From NCBI RefSeq assembly GCF_036417845.1, contig NC_089979.1:123227415-123291414 (forward strand): DNA of 64,000 nucleotides, written 5' to 3'. Both the position numbers and the translations under genes were made by a program. Origin of the DNA: Apteryx mantelli (lineage: Eukaryota > Chordata > Aves > Apterygiformes > Apterygidae). Below, piece by piece: positions 1-14,678 of the stretch. The number at the start of each line of letters is the position of its first letter. Position 1 is the stretch's first letter. The notes under the pieces are model-generated. The model was not told the origin of the DNA and did no database searches. It worked only from the letters and a program-made list of their open reading frames with translations.

Positions 1-1172
1 CTGAATCAATCCTGCTGTGTAAGCAGTAGTGACTGGTTTTAAAATGGAAGTTTGTCAGAGGGGAAAGGATTGGCAAATAGGGTGTATCAGAGATGTCTGA
101 AAGCTACTCCTTCCTGAAGTATTTTCATAGTGAAAGATTCATTGGGATAAATCTTAACTGAATAATTCTGTTTTACTTGTGATGAAAGTGAACAGATGAC
201 AAATTTCAAAATTGCTTGCAGCTATTATGATGACTAAGTATTTTGAATGGAGGAATAAACAAAAAAAATCCCTACCTTAAGGGTTTTTTGTTGGTTTTTT
301 TGACAAAGCTAAAGAGTTTTTAACATCTCAAAACATGTTTGACCTCCCCACCCTTAAGCCATTTTGACACTCTTTACCATTGCATTTCAACAGGAAAGAA
401 AGATCCTTTTTATAGCCAAATGGCTTCCTCTTCTCTTCTCCCTCTTTTCCCTTCCATCCTGCACCCAAGAGTGCCTTTTTAGTGTTCAGACTTCAGCTGC
501 TGCCTAGATACTGGCTACATCTGTCTTGTTTAAATGGTCCAAGGGAAAAACAGCACAGAATGTGACCAGAGGGCCAACAACATGCTCCTCAAATGTGAAA
601 GGAAGCCCTGCACTTGCTTCTGCCTGTTTCCCTAAACCATTTTTTAATCAATCATGGCCAGGGCTGGGAAATGCTTCCCTCCCCCCCACCCACCCCGCAA
701 AAAAGAAAGAAAAAGAAGAAACTGTCTTTTCATTTGAAAGGTCTAACAAGTTAAATATGGTGGTGTTCAAAGCATTGTTTCCACAGCTTCTAATCTGGTG
801 AAGTAAACTCCTTTTATAGGCTCTTACTTGAAGAAAGCCACTGTGGGAAGTTACAAACAGAATGAAGTGTTGCTCTGGATAAAATCTGGAGGCTTCTTGC
901 TCCATGAAATGCTTGTACTGAGAGCAAACTGGGCTTCTTAATGCAAGTACAAAGGGTTAGGATTAAAAATTGATTTTGGTCTGAGCAGTGCTTGATGTTT
1001 TGTGGGGATCGTGGTGTAAGGAAGACAGTGACTGTCAAGGAAAGAATAACTATGTGAGGCTGATAGAGGACAGTAGTTCCTGTTTGGGGAGGTGAATTTT
1101 CTAGTTTTAAGTGTAGGAATAAAATCTGGAACAATGATAATCTGCGGCAGTCGGGAATGGTGTTGTAATCTT

Positions 1173-1230
1173 GGGGGAGGGGGGTTCTGTGTGGTGTGGG
1201 TGGGTTTGGGTTTTTTTTTGGGGGGGGGGG
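1173..1230 (+). repeat. G-rich quadruplex-capable tract
   Basis: The + strand shows successive G-runs: G5, G6, then GGG at 1198-1200, GGG at 1202-1204, GGG at 1208-1210 and G11 at 1220-1230. Loops between the last four runs are 1, 3 and 9 nt, which fits the usual G-quadruplex pattern. It lies in the non-template strand of TRIM71 intron 1. Confidence 0.7.
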
Positions 1231-1443
1231 CAATCTGCTTGGGTTTGGCAGGATGGTGATGGGACTCAATCCTGTGTGTAAAACTCAGTTATAGTTTACT
1301 TGCTCACCTAACAGTCATCTTGTTGCATGCAAAGTGGAAGGAGGCTGTCTTAAGAGAGCCCATCTCATGCCTTGGCATCTCAATCTGTGTGTTTCAGTCT
1401 GTGGCTCTTCTGAGGTGCTAGCATTCATTTAGCAGTCACTTCA

Positions 1444-1462
1444 CCCCCCTCCCCCCCCCCCC
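1444..1462 (+). repeat. poly(C) tract (C6 T C12)
   Basis: Near-pure C-run in TRIM71 intron 1. It is one of several long C-runs on this strand within the gene. Confidence 0.9.
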
Positions 1463-4388
1463 AATGTGCATTATAAACTGCAGGGAACAGAAGAAGCCAA
1501 CAGCAGCAGTTGAAATAGTTCTTTTGTAAGATCTATATGTGACCATTTTTAAAACAAGAAGGGAGTAACATAAGGGCCTAACCCTCTACTACTTTTATAC
1601 ATCCAAGAACTTGTTAGCTCACCTCATTTTTGAGTAGGCTTATAAACTATGGTTGTAGATGTCTGAACTGTGTTATAGTGTTCATTGTAGTGTGTTAAAG
1701 TTTCATGGAATAAGGATGCTGTAAGTACATAGGGTTAGGAGATGCAGCACTAAATAGTTTGCATCTTATTGGTTTGACAAAGCTGCCTAAGAACTCAGTA
1801 CTCTAAATGTTGTGGAAACCATTGCTAGCATGAGACCTTCAGGTTTCATTTTGGTGTTTCCTCTGCAGTAATTGAACAGTGCAGTGCTTGAACTTTGGAA
1901 TCCACTTTTCCTGCTTTTGTGTGGGGAGGGAGAGCAAAATGGATGTTTGCACTTAACTTAGCATGTGCACTGAGCTTCAGATAACAATTATTTGGCTATT
2001 AAAACATCCTCATTCAGCATGTTGAATCAGCTTGACAGGGCTGTCCTGTGTATTAGCACACTGTATGTGCAGAAAGGGTTAGGGAGTTCTAGTTACCTGT
2101 CCAGCTCACAGGTGCTTTAGCTCTCATTAACCATGTGTTGCTGCACCCTGTTTTGTGATTCTATGCGGAGATGCATAACCTAGCTCTGAGGATTTTCAGG
2201 CTTGCTTTTTGGGAACAAAAATTCAGAAATTTTTGACTAAGATATATTAAGATAGACTGCCTTAAGTGTGTGCCTTAAGACTGCAAAATTTGTTGTAGAA
2301 TGGGTAGCTTAGACCTAATGCTGAAATAATGCTTTTTTATTATTGGTTTCCCTAGGAAAACATGGATTAAGTAGGCAATTGGATTCACAAAAGGTGAATT
2401 TAATATTTTTGACTCTATCCTCCTGACTCGGAGGGGCAAATTTCAATTTCACATTCATTGGGTTTTTGTTTGTTTTGTTTTTCTTCTTTTAATAAACATT
2501 AGTGGTTTACTATCTACTGATTCTCAGCAGACCCAAAAAAGGTCATAAGGCAGAATAGTCTGTGCCTGCTTAACTGTGTCTACACTGGTGGGATTTAAGT
2601 GCAGGTATATTCTTGCCATGTATACTAGTTGGATTTTTTTGTCTTAACCAAAAGAGCCGTGGAGCCCACTGACTCCGAACTTGCTTGTAAATAAACCATA
2701 GGTTTTTTTGTCTTGACACTGTTCTTAAGAGGTGTGAATTTTCCTAGCTGAAATGCATTGTTAATGCCAAAGACCTCCTTAGTTTTGAACCTGAACGCAC
2801 TCTGCTTTACAAGCTGTGGTTCTCCTCTGCAGAAAAATAGTGGGACAGGAAAAAGAATGCAGATTAAAATGGTGCATATTAAAGTAATTAGTGCTGTGCT
2901 TCTATTTTCAATTTAATAGAAATGGAGAGAAGAGATTTTATTTGGAGTTTGTGACTTACTGAGATCGTGCCATGAGGATTTGCCTCTTTTAATGGGGCAT
3001 TGGTGCAAAAACCCTGCACTTGGCTAGGCTTTAGCTCTGTGTGCAGCCCTCTTCCTTCCCCTACTGCCCAGGAGTAGGAGGGAGGGGTTCAATGCCCAGG
3101 CTACTGAAGAAGTGGACCCTGAAGGGTCAAAATGCTCTCAGGGTTGGTATATACAGTAGTCGCTTATGATTTGAGGGAACCCTGCAGGCATTATTGACAG
3201 CCTGTGTTGGAAAGCAGTAATATGAATCTGCCATTTTTACTTCTAGTCATTGGGAGCTGAGGTTTGGCCTCTCAGACTGCCCTGAAAGCCTCTAACTCGT
3301 CAAAATGGAGGCCCTTTGCTGATACAAAGGCAATCGGCAATGCTGCTGGAGGGCGTTCCCTCCCCACCGCTTGGCTCCTTCAGGCTGTGGTTCTGCAGTG
3401 GTTTCGGCGGGTGAAGCGCATGCTGCTGCAGGGAGGAGGGGCAGGCTGGCCCCTCTTATCCTTCAGCTGTCTGTTCCTACCGCTTTATGTTGGCGCTGAT
3501 CTTTACACCTGTAGTAGTATTCCCTATTATTTTCCAACAACGATATAGTGAGCCATATCGGGAAGGAGCTGACTTGAGAGTTTAACTTTATTCTTCAGGG
3601 ATTACGGGACAAATTCAGGGTAGTTTTCAGCCAGATCAGGTCTCTGACAGCACTACAAGGTGCTAATGCTTGCATGAGGGAAGTCACCAAGAAGTGGGGG
3701 GCTGCTGCCGGGACAGCCACTCTTCATTATGAAGATTGGCTTGGGTCAGCCTTGAACCAGTTCTGAAACCTCAACTGCATATTTGCAAGCACATATTTGT
3801 GATGCCGTTCTGTGAACTGCACTGGGAGTAGATAAGTGTTTTATGTAAATTTTCGTAATCTCTTTCAAAGTAGAGCTCACTTTCTCTGACTGCTTCCACA
3901 GTGCCACACTAGGAACTGTAATGCTGACTAAACTGGAGGGGAGAAACAGCATGGATTTGGGATAATTATTTGGAGTAATCACTCAAGATTGTATTGCTGC
4001 TCTTTGGTACAATGAAACCACAGCATTAAAAAGATAGTTTTACGGTAAACCTCATAGAGCTCCAAGTCCAAAGTATTGCATGCAGTGAATCTGCTCAGTC
4101 TTTTTGTTTTCTTCTCTAAGCTATTAAACTATGCAGTTTACAGAAGAGCTGTCTTTATCAAGGGGGAGCATTGGTATACTGTATGAATTGAACACAAAGT
4201 CAGTGTTACAACTGAAACTTGTAATGGTGGGTTCTTCCCTCACTGAGTTTACTGAGGCCTTCTATAAACACCAAAAATGCAGCTCTTGTACATTTTTAGA
4301 TTTGGTAGATTGCTTGTAATCTTTTCTTTCAGATTTTCTGCTTGTGTCTGGCACCACAAGTTTTCACCTGTCTTCTAATTCAACTCTT

Positions 4389-4411
4389 CCCCCCCCCCCC
4401 CCCCAAAAAAA
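4389..4411 (+). repeat. poly(C)16 followed by A7
   Basis: An uninterrupted run of 16 C at 4389-4404 followed by seven A. Length polymorphism or assembly error would be unsurprising here. Confidence 0.9.
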
Positions 4412-7400
4412 TCTGGCTTTAGTGAACAAATGTAACTTTGGGGTAAGGGAAGAATATTAATGTACAGTGTAACTGGGGCTTCTGTTCACTGTAAGGGTCT
4501 TTTGACCTGCTTATTAGTGGGGGCATTGTTCTGGTAAGCCATTCCAGGACCCATCCTGCCAGTCTTCTGCACAGGATTAATCATTTCCTCTTGACCTCCT
4601 GCTCTCTTTTCCTAACATGTTGCATTGATCAGAATCCTTAACTTGCATGTTTGCTCCTGTTTTTAAAAAAATGGGGGGAAGGAATGCAAAGAAATTGGAT
4701 ATATAATGTCTGCTGTTAACATTCTTAGTAAGCTTTTTCTTTTTCCTTCTTGACTCCTCCCCTCTTCCCCCAAGAAAAGAAATCCCTTCCTGGTCTGTAT
4801 TAGCTCCAGATCTCAAGCATCTTGAGTGCCTCTGTTTCACTGGAATTACTTTTTTTGAGCATGCAACTTCCTGCAAGATCAGCTTTGCTTATAAAGGTCA
4901 CATTTGAAAGCCTCAGCTAGGCAGAGCTTTAGCTACTGATCTGCTAGGTTATAGAGCACTATATTCACCTTCTGTCTGCAGCACTTCCACTATAGGTAAG
5001 CCAGCATCAAGAATACTGCATGTAACTCTTATTTCAGTCCTAGTGGTTTTTCTTGTTTTGTTTTAATGCCAGTAGAGAAAGGCATTTATGAGATTGTATA
5101 GGGTATCTTTTAGTAGAGAAAACTCATGTTTGTTTTGCTGACAGCATCTTTGTTATGCTTTTAAGGGAGCTGTAGACCTTAAGATACAAAGGTCTGCTGC
5201 CAGCCAGCCCTAGGCGCTACCACTGGCAGAGAGGAATACTTACCGTGTTTGGGTCACCCAAGGATCCCTATCCTTCCCATACCGTCACCAGCCAGCAGCT
5301 CAACCAAACTTCCCAAGAGCAGACCTTTCTCATGAGACTTCAAATTCTCTTCTGTCTATGAGCTAGTACTTCTGACCACATACTGTGTCCTAGGATGACC
5401 TGGCTTTTGAGAAGATTGTTGCTACAGCTGTGCTTCCCCTTCTAAGGTGTTAATAGCAACTTCAGGGCTGAAGAAAGCCAGTGGGGTAAAATCAGAGGTC
5501 TGTCTCCTCCTCCCTTTGTCAAACCTCTTTCCAGGGGGCTGTAGTGTCATATGTAGTCTCAGCCCTTTAGAGTGAAAGCATCTCAGCCCTTGCTTTCTAC
5601 CAAGCAGGAAAGAAGGCATGGTAAGCTTTAAATGGTTCATTTGCAGAGGGTGTTAATCTGCCTTGTATCACTGAAGTGATGCCAACTGATAAGTCTATTT
5701 TAGCTTTATTGCTTGAGATCTCACTTAAATCAGAAGTGCTGGACACCTGTGTCCATTCCCAGGTTTCTTTGTACCCAGATTGAGACCCTCTAGGAAAGTA
5801 GCTCCAAAGAGGACTCAGCATGTGGTTGACAAAACAGACCTGAATACATACTTCTGGAATGGCAGAAATGACACTGCTAGAAATGGATAAGGAGCTGGAA
5901 AGCATGGGATGTGATTCTCCTAGCAAAAGCAGATTGGAAACGGTGCTTCTAGGGGAACTGTTACTTTCATGAAGCAGGAGGAGGCAGCCTGACTAGAAAG
6001 TCTGTCTGCTAAGCTCATGGAGTCTGCTGTGGCTGAAATGACAATAGCCCTGTGTTCTTGAAACTGTGGGGGTTATTAGCTTTTGTTAGTTACTTGCTTT
6101 AGAGGAATCTCCAAATTCCATTTTGCTTCCTGCCCTGAGGTAGGGTTATGGGATCATTCTCCTAGTAAGGAAACTACCACTGTGATGACTGGTGGCGTGC
6201 CTTCTCACTTCCCAGAGAGCAGCATGTTAGGCCCAAGCGAAAAGACCACATTACAGAAATACTTGTTGCTTTGTGAGTATACCCAAAGGAATTGGGCACA
6301 AGAGAGCCTTGCACAAAAACACCTCTGTAGAGGAGGAAGTGGGCCTGCTGCATGCTTGGTAATAGACCAAGTAAAACAAAATCTACCTGCTCTGAAGGAG
6401 AGTTCAAGCTGATGGTTTCAGCACTATGCATAGGGTTAGGCTAGGGGAGACATGTATTTCTCCTGCTTGCTGTCCTAAAGGTGTTACGTAGCATGGGGCT
6501 ACTTTCAGCCCTGCCCGAGTCCTTACATTAACTAGTTGTTTTTGCTGCTGTTGGCCACCACACCCAACCATCCAGCCTATTGTCCCAGGGTTCTGCTGCT
6601 GGCTGTTGTGCTCCCCACCAGCTCTCCTAGCATCTGGCTCTAGTGATAAGAGGCACAGTAGGGAAGACGTGGAGGAACAAGCAGTCGCAAAGGAGGGCCT
6701 CTTGGTCACCCCTGATCTAACTCCCAAAGGTCTGCCTTCCTCTCTCCAACCTCCATTTTAGAAGACTACAAGGTCCCTTACTGTCATTAGGTGATAGCAA
6801 GCGGACCCCTTCAGTTAGGGTGTGGAGGGGGATAGCTGCATAACACCCTGTACCCTTTTCATGCGTTATCTTGATTGGGCTGTATTGGCAGTTATTGCCC
6901 TTCTCAATCCATGAATCCCATGGCCTACTGCCCTCTTAAACTTGCCCCTCTGTGTGCAAATACTCACATTGTGTTTTCAACCTTGAGACTAGATGTTTGA
7001 GAAAATCATTACATCAGTAATTCTCTGGGGGTTTCTTCTGAGCAGTTCAAAGTTTGGGAAAGGCTTTTTTCACTGTGAACTAAGAGTCCTGGCTCCTCTG
7101 ATCGTGATCAGTTCCTAGCGATGAGAATAGAGGTCATATGGAGAACACATTTTTCTAGTACAAGCAGAGGGTATTTTTCATGTGGCAGCAGAGTAGGGCT
7201 GAGGCAAGATCAGGGCTAGTCCATGACCTGGATGATTCCTGCCTTGATCCCCTTCCATGCTAGGTTCATGTTGGGAGCAAATGACCACCTGTAGCACTGG
7301 TCAGGGTTAGGCCGGTGGTTATAGTCCAGGAAGTATACTTCAGAGCCCCTGCGGAGCTTCAGGGCATAGTCTTGCCCTATTTCTAGCTCAAACGATAAAC

Positions 7401-9025
7401 AGAACTGCCCGTTCAGGAAAGGGGGTGTTGAGGTAGCTGGATTTTTACAGGTTTTCATGGCAGAAGTTGGGTCAGTGTGATGCTGAAATCCAGAAATAGC
7501 CTTATTATCCAATCCTAAACTAACATGAGTTGGTGACTGCCTTGTTTGTATGAGAAAACCACTAACAAGACTCCAAGTTTAGAAAACAGGAATGTCGAGA
7601 ATGGCTATTTTTAGCAAGGCCTATTTCTAGTTTTAAGGCTTTGCACCTCTTGCACCTTTCTCAGGACTGTAGAAAAGGAAGGCAGAGCAGCAACAGCCAT
7701 AAGCATTCAATCTGATTAAGTTGTAGCTTGCAGATCTGGTGCAAACCTGGGACCTCTCCTCTGCTCAAAGAAGCCTGCAGTGGCAGAGCTTGCTCCCCAT
7801 CCGGGCACCAGTGGGCTTGAGTAGGTCGCGTGAAGCGAATATAACACTTCGTGGTGTCTCAGTAATGAATTTGAGCTTGTGCTGATGTAGTTAAACTAGA
7901 ACGCTGAACAAGCAAACAACACTTAATTTTTCTCTGAAGGGTCTTGATGAGGAAGTGTGAGTAGTTAAGCTTCTGTAACCTAAGGTTTCTGGCATGTTGG
8001 TCAGCTTTTTCAATGCTACCCAAATGGGGTACTTGCAGAAAAAGGGCTATTTAAGATAAACTGCCCATCTGTATCTTCCAGTGCTTGCTAACTGCACAAA
8101 CTTTGCAGTTGATTCCGCTAAGATGTTACTATATCCGTATTGCCCTTCAGCGTTCTGTCTTGGTAGCATTCATTATTACAGTGGGGTTACGAAATATTCT
8201 TCCACTGATTTGAGCATTATGATGTTAGGCCCTTTGGAGGGAGAAGCTGTATTTCCTGTGATCAGCTCAGTCGTGCCAGTCTGTATGTTCAGAATGTGTT
8301 TTATTGGGTTGTCTAATCTTGAGCCTTTCCTAGAAAGGAAGGGGTGTGCAAAGACTTTATTCTGCCTATCATTAGTCACTAAGATACTTGTTTCGTATGG
8401 TGTGCTTTTCACCTTGGCGGTGGAAATCGTGACTGTGAAACAACCAGGTGGCTAGCCAGACCAGAACTTGGCGTGTTCAACTCTGATATTCAGCAGAGCT
8501 GTGTGTAAGGACCATCTCGGGAACTATTGCCAGAGGATAGTCATAGACGAAACTTAAGATCATAGAAGCTACAGAGACCAAATGACAAAATGGCCTTTGC
8601 TTTCTGTCTCTGCTACCCCTGCTATGTGAAACTAATTAATAGGGAAACAAACTGACTAAATGCAGTGTTCTGGTCTTCCCCATTCTGAGAAGTATGATCT
8701 CTATCTCAAATGTAGTGTTTAAAAATGCACAACTAAATAAACTGCTTTTAAGTGTAATTTCCTGGAAACTTAAGTTATTCCAGGAAAGAAATACAGTATT
8801 CTAGTATTCTCTAAAGCACATTCATTATGTTCTTAAACTCCACCTGCTCTCCCTGCTAGAGGAATAAGTTACTTGAATGATTCAAATGCTTGAACATCTT
8901 TTGCTTTCAAGTCTGATAATTTCATATTCAGTAACTACACTTTCAGCTTACTCGTGCAAATTTTGGTCTGGAGAGATTGAAAGGCTAGTTTAATTTTTTT
9001 TAAGACCTGCAAGACCTAACACCCT

Positions 9026-9042
9026 CCCCCCCCCCCCCCCCC
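9026..9042 (+). repeat. poly(C)17 tract
   Basis: Seventeen consecutive C, the longest C-run noticed in the window, in TRIM71 intron 1. Confidence 0.9.
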
Positions 9043-12000
9043 GAACTCAAGGATAATATTCCACTGTGCCAGATTGCCCATATTGCCACCAGAAAATTGC
9101 TTGGACCACTTCTTACAAAATCAAAGGTCAACTCCATGTCTTGGTGGCAGCTGGGAAACTAATGATTTAATGCTGCTTTGACCTTTGGCTTTCTAGTCTG
9201 TTTGAGTCTGACCCAATGTTTTAATCTTCCAATACTGCTGGGTAGTTGGCTTTTGTCTGTTTCCAGATGTAACTTGCATATTGAGGCCCGTTACTGAAGT
9301 GAGAACAAAACAACAAAACATCTTGGCCTGAAAGGGAAAGAAAAAACAGCACCTAAAACTTAAGCTACAAAAATGCAGCTGTCCAGTTGATTTTTTTCAG
9401 CAGCCAACAATATCTGGCTTAAGGGCAAAACTGGAATATTTGTCCAGCATTTAAACCTAGATTTGAAGTATTTTAACTAGGCCCTCTGAAATGCCCTTTT
9501 TCACAGGTCTGTAAAAAAGTAACTGAGCAAAAACAGTAGCTCTTTCCCCTTGTGTCCTCAATCCCTCCAAATCGATATTTTTTTTCTTGTGGTATTTATT
9601 GGAAGAAAAGTCGATCATGTTTCATCTGATACTGGGAAATGTATGAGAAACATACCACAGTAGGTTTTTGAAAATGTGTGTGCTTGCTGTTGATAGGGGA
9701 AAGAAGTAAAGCGAGGTGGAAGGCAGTGGTTGACTTAGACTTTCAGTGTGATTAGGAAGGTGTGGAGGGTGCTTTGTACAATGCAACATTTGATCAAGGG
9801 CAAGAGTTCTTTGTCATGGATTTTTGATGTATATGCAAGGTGAAAAGTGCATCACATTTCTTTAGAACCATTGCAACAGCTACACTTTAAATCTGCTATT
9901 AATGGTGTGATAATGGTGGGGTAAGTACCCTAAGGTGACTAGCCTTTGCTGAATGAAAAGATTACTGATGGTTTGAAAAGATCCCCCTTGAGTACTGATA
10001 TACATATGGAAACTCCTCTTGGCCTGAATGTGCAAATCTCTTGTTTTTTGTCTGGTGTGTCTGCCTATCAGGTACCCATCTGACTTGATTCTTGCCTGAA
10101 CTACAGTGCAGCTCTGAAAAGTCAGCTCATAGCTGGTCTTGTGTGTGAGAGGCTAGTTTTGCAGAGCAGATGGGCTCCTAAAACTTTTATGGTCTCCAGT
10201 CAAATCACCTCAAGCTGTAATCTCATTAAATCTTAAGTGAATCAGTGGGTCTGGTTATTACTTGAAAGGGCAGTCACAGGAAGCGATGTTCCTGATGCAG
10301 TAGGTCTGTCTTGGTACTGAGCTACCAGAGGTACTTGCCTGTGTGTGGTTCTTCAAGTTGCTCCATTACTTTGATAGTAATGAGGGAATGAAGGCTGCAG
10401 CAAGTTAACCATTTGGTAGAGGACGAAGGTAGAAAGCTTTTCTGCAAATCCTTATTGCAGGGTTGTGTTAACAGATGGATTTTAAATTCTCCTTTGCACT
10501 TTGATTATGCACACCCATGCCAATAGGCATTTGTGTCTTAGAACAAATTATCATAATACTTCATTTAGAAACAGCAGCGGAGTGCTTAACCCTATGCACA
10601 CGATTGCTGAAAGAACTGGATGACAACACTGACCAAAAGATTGTCTTCCTCCTCTCTCAACTGTTTGTCATCTTTGGGAGGTCCTATGCTAGGAGGAAGA
10701 ATAGACTAGAGGTGGAAGACGACAGGTAACTTCCTTGAATGTCTTTGACCAAATAGATGTGGCTCAGTAGTTTAATACTTTTGTGCTTCAAAATCTGGTT
10801 AAACATGTTTTCTTGCTTTTTGGGGTTTTGTTTTTGTTTTTTTTCCTGCCTGGATTGCATAAAATATTCTGTCCACCACTTCATTAAATAGAATCTATAG
10901 ATTTTAGATTTTTATTTATCTTCAAAAACTTCTTGGCAAGCAGGAGAAATGTAGAACTAGCATAACGATACATAAAAAATAAATGGTTGTGGCTTAACTT
11001 CTGTTTAGCTTCTGTTTTAGAGAGAGCTGCATTTGTCAAAACATTGGTATCTGAATGCCAATTATGCATGGCTGAAATGGAAGACTTGTGTGTACACAAG
11101 AGCATTCATAAAAACTTCCTGCTGATTGTGATGAGGTAGTAAAATTTCTTCTGCCTTGCCTACCTGCTTCCTCCCTCAGGGGGAAAACCCTACCTTGTGT
11201 AAACCTAGTCTTTTTGGTGGAAATTATGTACCTAAACTGCAGTTGAACTTCTGCCAGTGCTAGTCAAAAACAGCTTATTTCTAATGTAGATGTTCATGTT
11301 GCATTTTCACGTTTTCACTGCTAGAAAGGTCTCTTCCTTAAGATTACAAAGATTTTTTTGTAATGTATACCTAACAAGATAGCATTGTTTTTGTCATAGA
11401 ATAGCTTTTTTTTCTTAGCAAGACTAATGCCTCGTGTCTCAAGGCTTTTGAGGCAAGGATTTAGGTTTTAGCCATCCCTTCCCCCTCTCCCTTTGGTAAA
11501 GTGAGTCACATTTGACACTTCCCCTCCCCCCTTAGCTCAGCCTGGATAGCTTTTGTTTTGTCTTTACTGTTGACTATTGAACAAGCCTTCTATATATTTA
11601 CATTTGTCCGGATTTAAAGCTCAAACAAGGTTACAGTTAGGATAACACTAACTTCCCTGCACAAAACATTTAGTAGCTTTAGATTGCTTCTGTAATGTGG
11701 AACAACTGATGGTGCTATTGAAAAGCTGGTTCTTTCACATAAGGATTTAAGGAGTTTAAGCTTTTAAAGATGCGAAAGTGTTTTAGATGTGAAAGCATTT
11801 TAGACTTTAAAAAGTCTTTGCATTATATTGCTGAAGCATGGCAGGGTGGCACCCAACCAGTTTTACTTTGGTTAGGCCAAAACTATGAAGCTGTACAAGA
11901 GAATTTATCTGGTGGCAGTGTGAATACTTATGTAGTATATTTGACCCATGGAGGCCGATGGGACAGGTTAAGGTGATGAATGTATGTATGTGAATCTTAC

Positions 12001-13936
12001 TTAACTTGAGCCTTGTGGCTGGGATGAAGGACTGATACCATTACTCTCCCAAAACTGAACCTACTACTCAATAACTGTATTCCTGGGCACAAAAACAAAA
12101 TGCAGTTATTAGTGTTTCTGGAAGATCATTTGTAGGTGCTTTGTTTCAAATCTACTCTGCAGTTTGAAGGAGTTATTCTGCTCTCCTTCAATTGTCATTT
12201 AATTGAAGAACTATTCATCCTGGAACTCTTATCTCTTCCCTCTTTTCTTTTTCAAATTCAAATGGAAAGAAACAGTCTTAATGTTTCATAAGGAAAAGGG
12301 CTATTATGGTAGGGCATTAAAAAAAAGATATTATTGTTTGCCAAAAGTACACTTCACAGGACTTAAATCTGTGAAAGAAAATGTCTTCTGGGTACAAAAT
12401 ACTTGGTCAGGAAAAGCCACAGGATTTGAAATTTGGTAACTCTTCCCCCCCACCACCACCACCATTTTGGAAACAAGTGCAGAATGTAGTGAGTATTTAA
12501 TTCAGTGCTCTGAAACTTCTGAGGTCCTGCTTCTATTCTGTGACCACAGAAACAAACAGATCTCTATCAGGGACAAATACTGTAGACTTGTCCTCCTAAA
12601 TCTTCAGAGGGAAATACAAATTTCTCTAGTTCTGTGTTAATAGTGTATAAACAAAGATTTATCTGTTGTTCTTACTCTTATATAATGATGGTGATAAACT
12701 TATTTTGAGTAAACATTTCTGACTTCCAGGAACAGATCTCCTTATTCTTAGATCTGTTTTTCTATGATTTACAGTACCTTTTTGGCAGTCACTGCAGAGC
12801 TGTGTCATTATATGATAGATGGACAAAAATTTACTCATTGACTCACAAGGGATTAAAGAGTAACCTGCAGTGATGTTTGTTATATGATTATTGAAATGCC
12901 CTGTGGCTGTTAAGACAGCTAGGTCTTCCAAAACAAACATTAAATATTAGAGTTCAGTTAGAAGTAATGGTGCACTAGCGCCCATAGGAAAACACTTTCA
13001 TGAGGGGTCTTTCATAAAACATTATGGTATAATCCTTAAAATTAAGAGGAATTGCAACAAGCATATTAATCTGATAAGTTTGGTCTTGGTGCTCTGTTAC
13101 AAGCAGCAAAGCTTTGATTCTCAAGGAGAATGTTGTTTCTGTGAATAAGATACTTGGGGATATGTGCCAAGCCATATGCTAAGAGCAGATAATTATTTGA
13201 CATGGTACAATTTGATTGTGATAGCCAAGGAACTCTGATATAGTATCTCTATAGGATGCCTTTGGAAACTACTGCCTTACTCTACAACATAGCACTCTTT
13301 TCTTCCAATTAAATCCTTTTTTTGATTCCATAACTAATGATGGGGAATGAAACCTCAACATGTCATTTTTTTATTCCTGCTCTGAAATGTGTACTTAAGC
13401 TAGTAGAATTTTTACACTTGCATTTCTAGTGTGTGGGCATCTGACTTGGTGTGGAGGCAGCCCTTGAATACTTTTTGAGAAGATTTCTTCCAAATGTCTG
13501 CTAGCCACTCTTGGGTTTAGCAAAGAAAACTAAGTTCCTTCATAGGCCTTATCCAGTAAGGAGTTCATATGTGGGTATATAACTGTTGTAAAAATAGTGA
13601 CTGATACAGAGTATGAGGCAAGAAGAGCAGTGAAGGCAAAGAACAGAACTGTGTGCGGCATCAGGAGAAGCAGGCTGCTTACCGCATTACGGGAGAGCAG
13701 GTCCATTCAGTGCTGCCTTTGTGCTTTCCACGAAACCTGTTCCACACAAGCAGTAACTAAAAAAATTGCAGTATAAAACACTTTGGATTTATATGTCAGT
13801 TTTTCCAGACAACTGGCTTGCTTGTGTTTTCTAATAAAATGTTGTAGTTGGTCATATTTGCTGTGACCTGAGTTTGGTGTGCATATGGCATCAGTAGTAT
13901 ACTGGCTGTGTTTAATAGGCATGGGTTGTTTCACAA

Positions 13937-13950
13937 TTTTTTTTTTTTTT
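13937..13950 (+). repeat. poly(T)14 tract
   Basis: Fourteen consecutive T followed by AACAG. It resembles a polypyrimidine/acceptor arrangement, but no recognisable exon follows. Confidence 0.85.
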
Positions 13951-14665
13951 AACAGCTCCTGCTGTTGGGGTTCAGTATCATGTCTGTTGTTGTTACAGTT
14001 TTCTTTTCAAGAGTAGAAGAGGTGAAAGGCAGAAGGAAGAAGAACATTTGAATTGCTGTTCCCTGCCTGATGCCCAGTCTGCAGTAGTAGCCAGTGTCTA
14101 ACACTTGGGGAGGGGGTTGGCTTTGTCGTCATCCCCACACACACATACACCAAGTGCCCAACTGGGCAGTTTCTTGCTGGGAGGAATTCCTTCCTAATAC
14201 CCTCGGTGATCACCTTATGCCCTAAAACATAAACTTACATTACTGTTTTTTGTTTTTATTCTACATAGATACAACTGCCATAGGGTCATAATAAGATTCT
14301 GTTTCTAAATTTAAATTAAGAGGTATCTTATTTTTGTATATGCAAGAGTACTTACAAGTCTTACCACAAGGCATCATTGCAAGCAGCCTAATCCCTTCAG
14401 TAATTGGTATCTGAGTGATATTAGCTTGTATAATACTAGGTAAACCTCTGCACTGAAGAACTGATGCTGAAATGGGGGGAGGGACAGAGTTTCGCACAAG
14501 TATGTGTAGTAATGTTGCCTACCAGGCTGTTACTTGAAAGGGAATTACCAGAGTCTAGTACTAGTAGTGTTAGATACACTTGAATTGCTTAATTTTGGTA
14601 AGTGTATATGAATACTTCTCCCTTAGCAAGGGCTTTGAGATTGGCTAGATGAGAAGTTGTCCCCT

Positions 14666-14678
14666 CCCCCCCCCCCCC
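14666..14678 (+). repeat. poly(C)13 tract
   Basis: Thirteen consecutive C preceded by CCCCT, in TRIM71 intron 1. Confidence 0.9.

Noticed and set aside
953..6440. Several TAGGGTTAGG-like words suggestive of telomeric repeats
   Set aside because: Each is a single unit at most two repeats long and scattered. No interstitial telomeric array.
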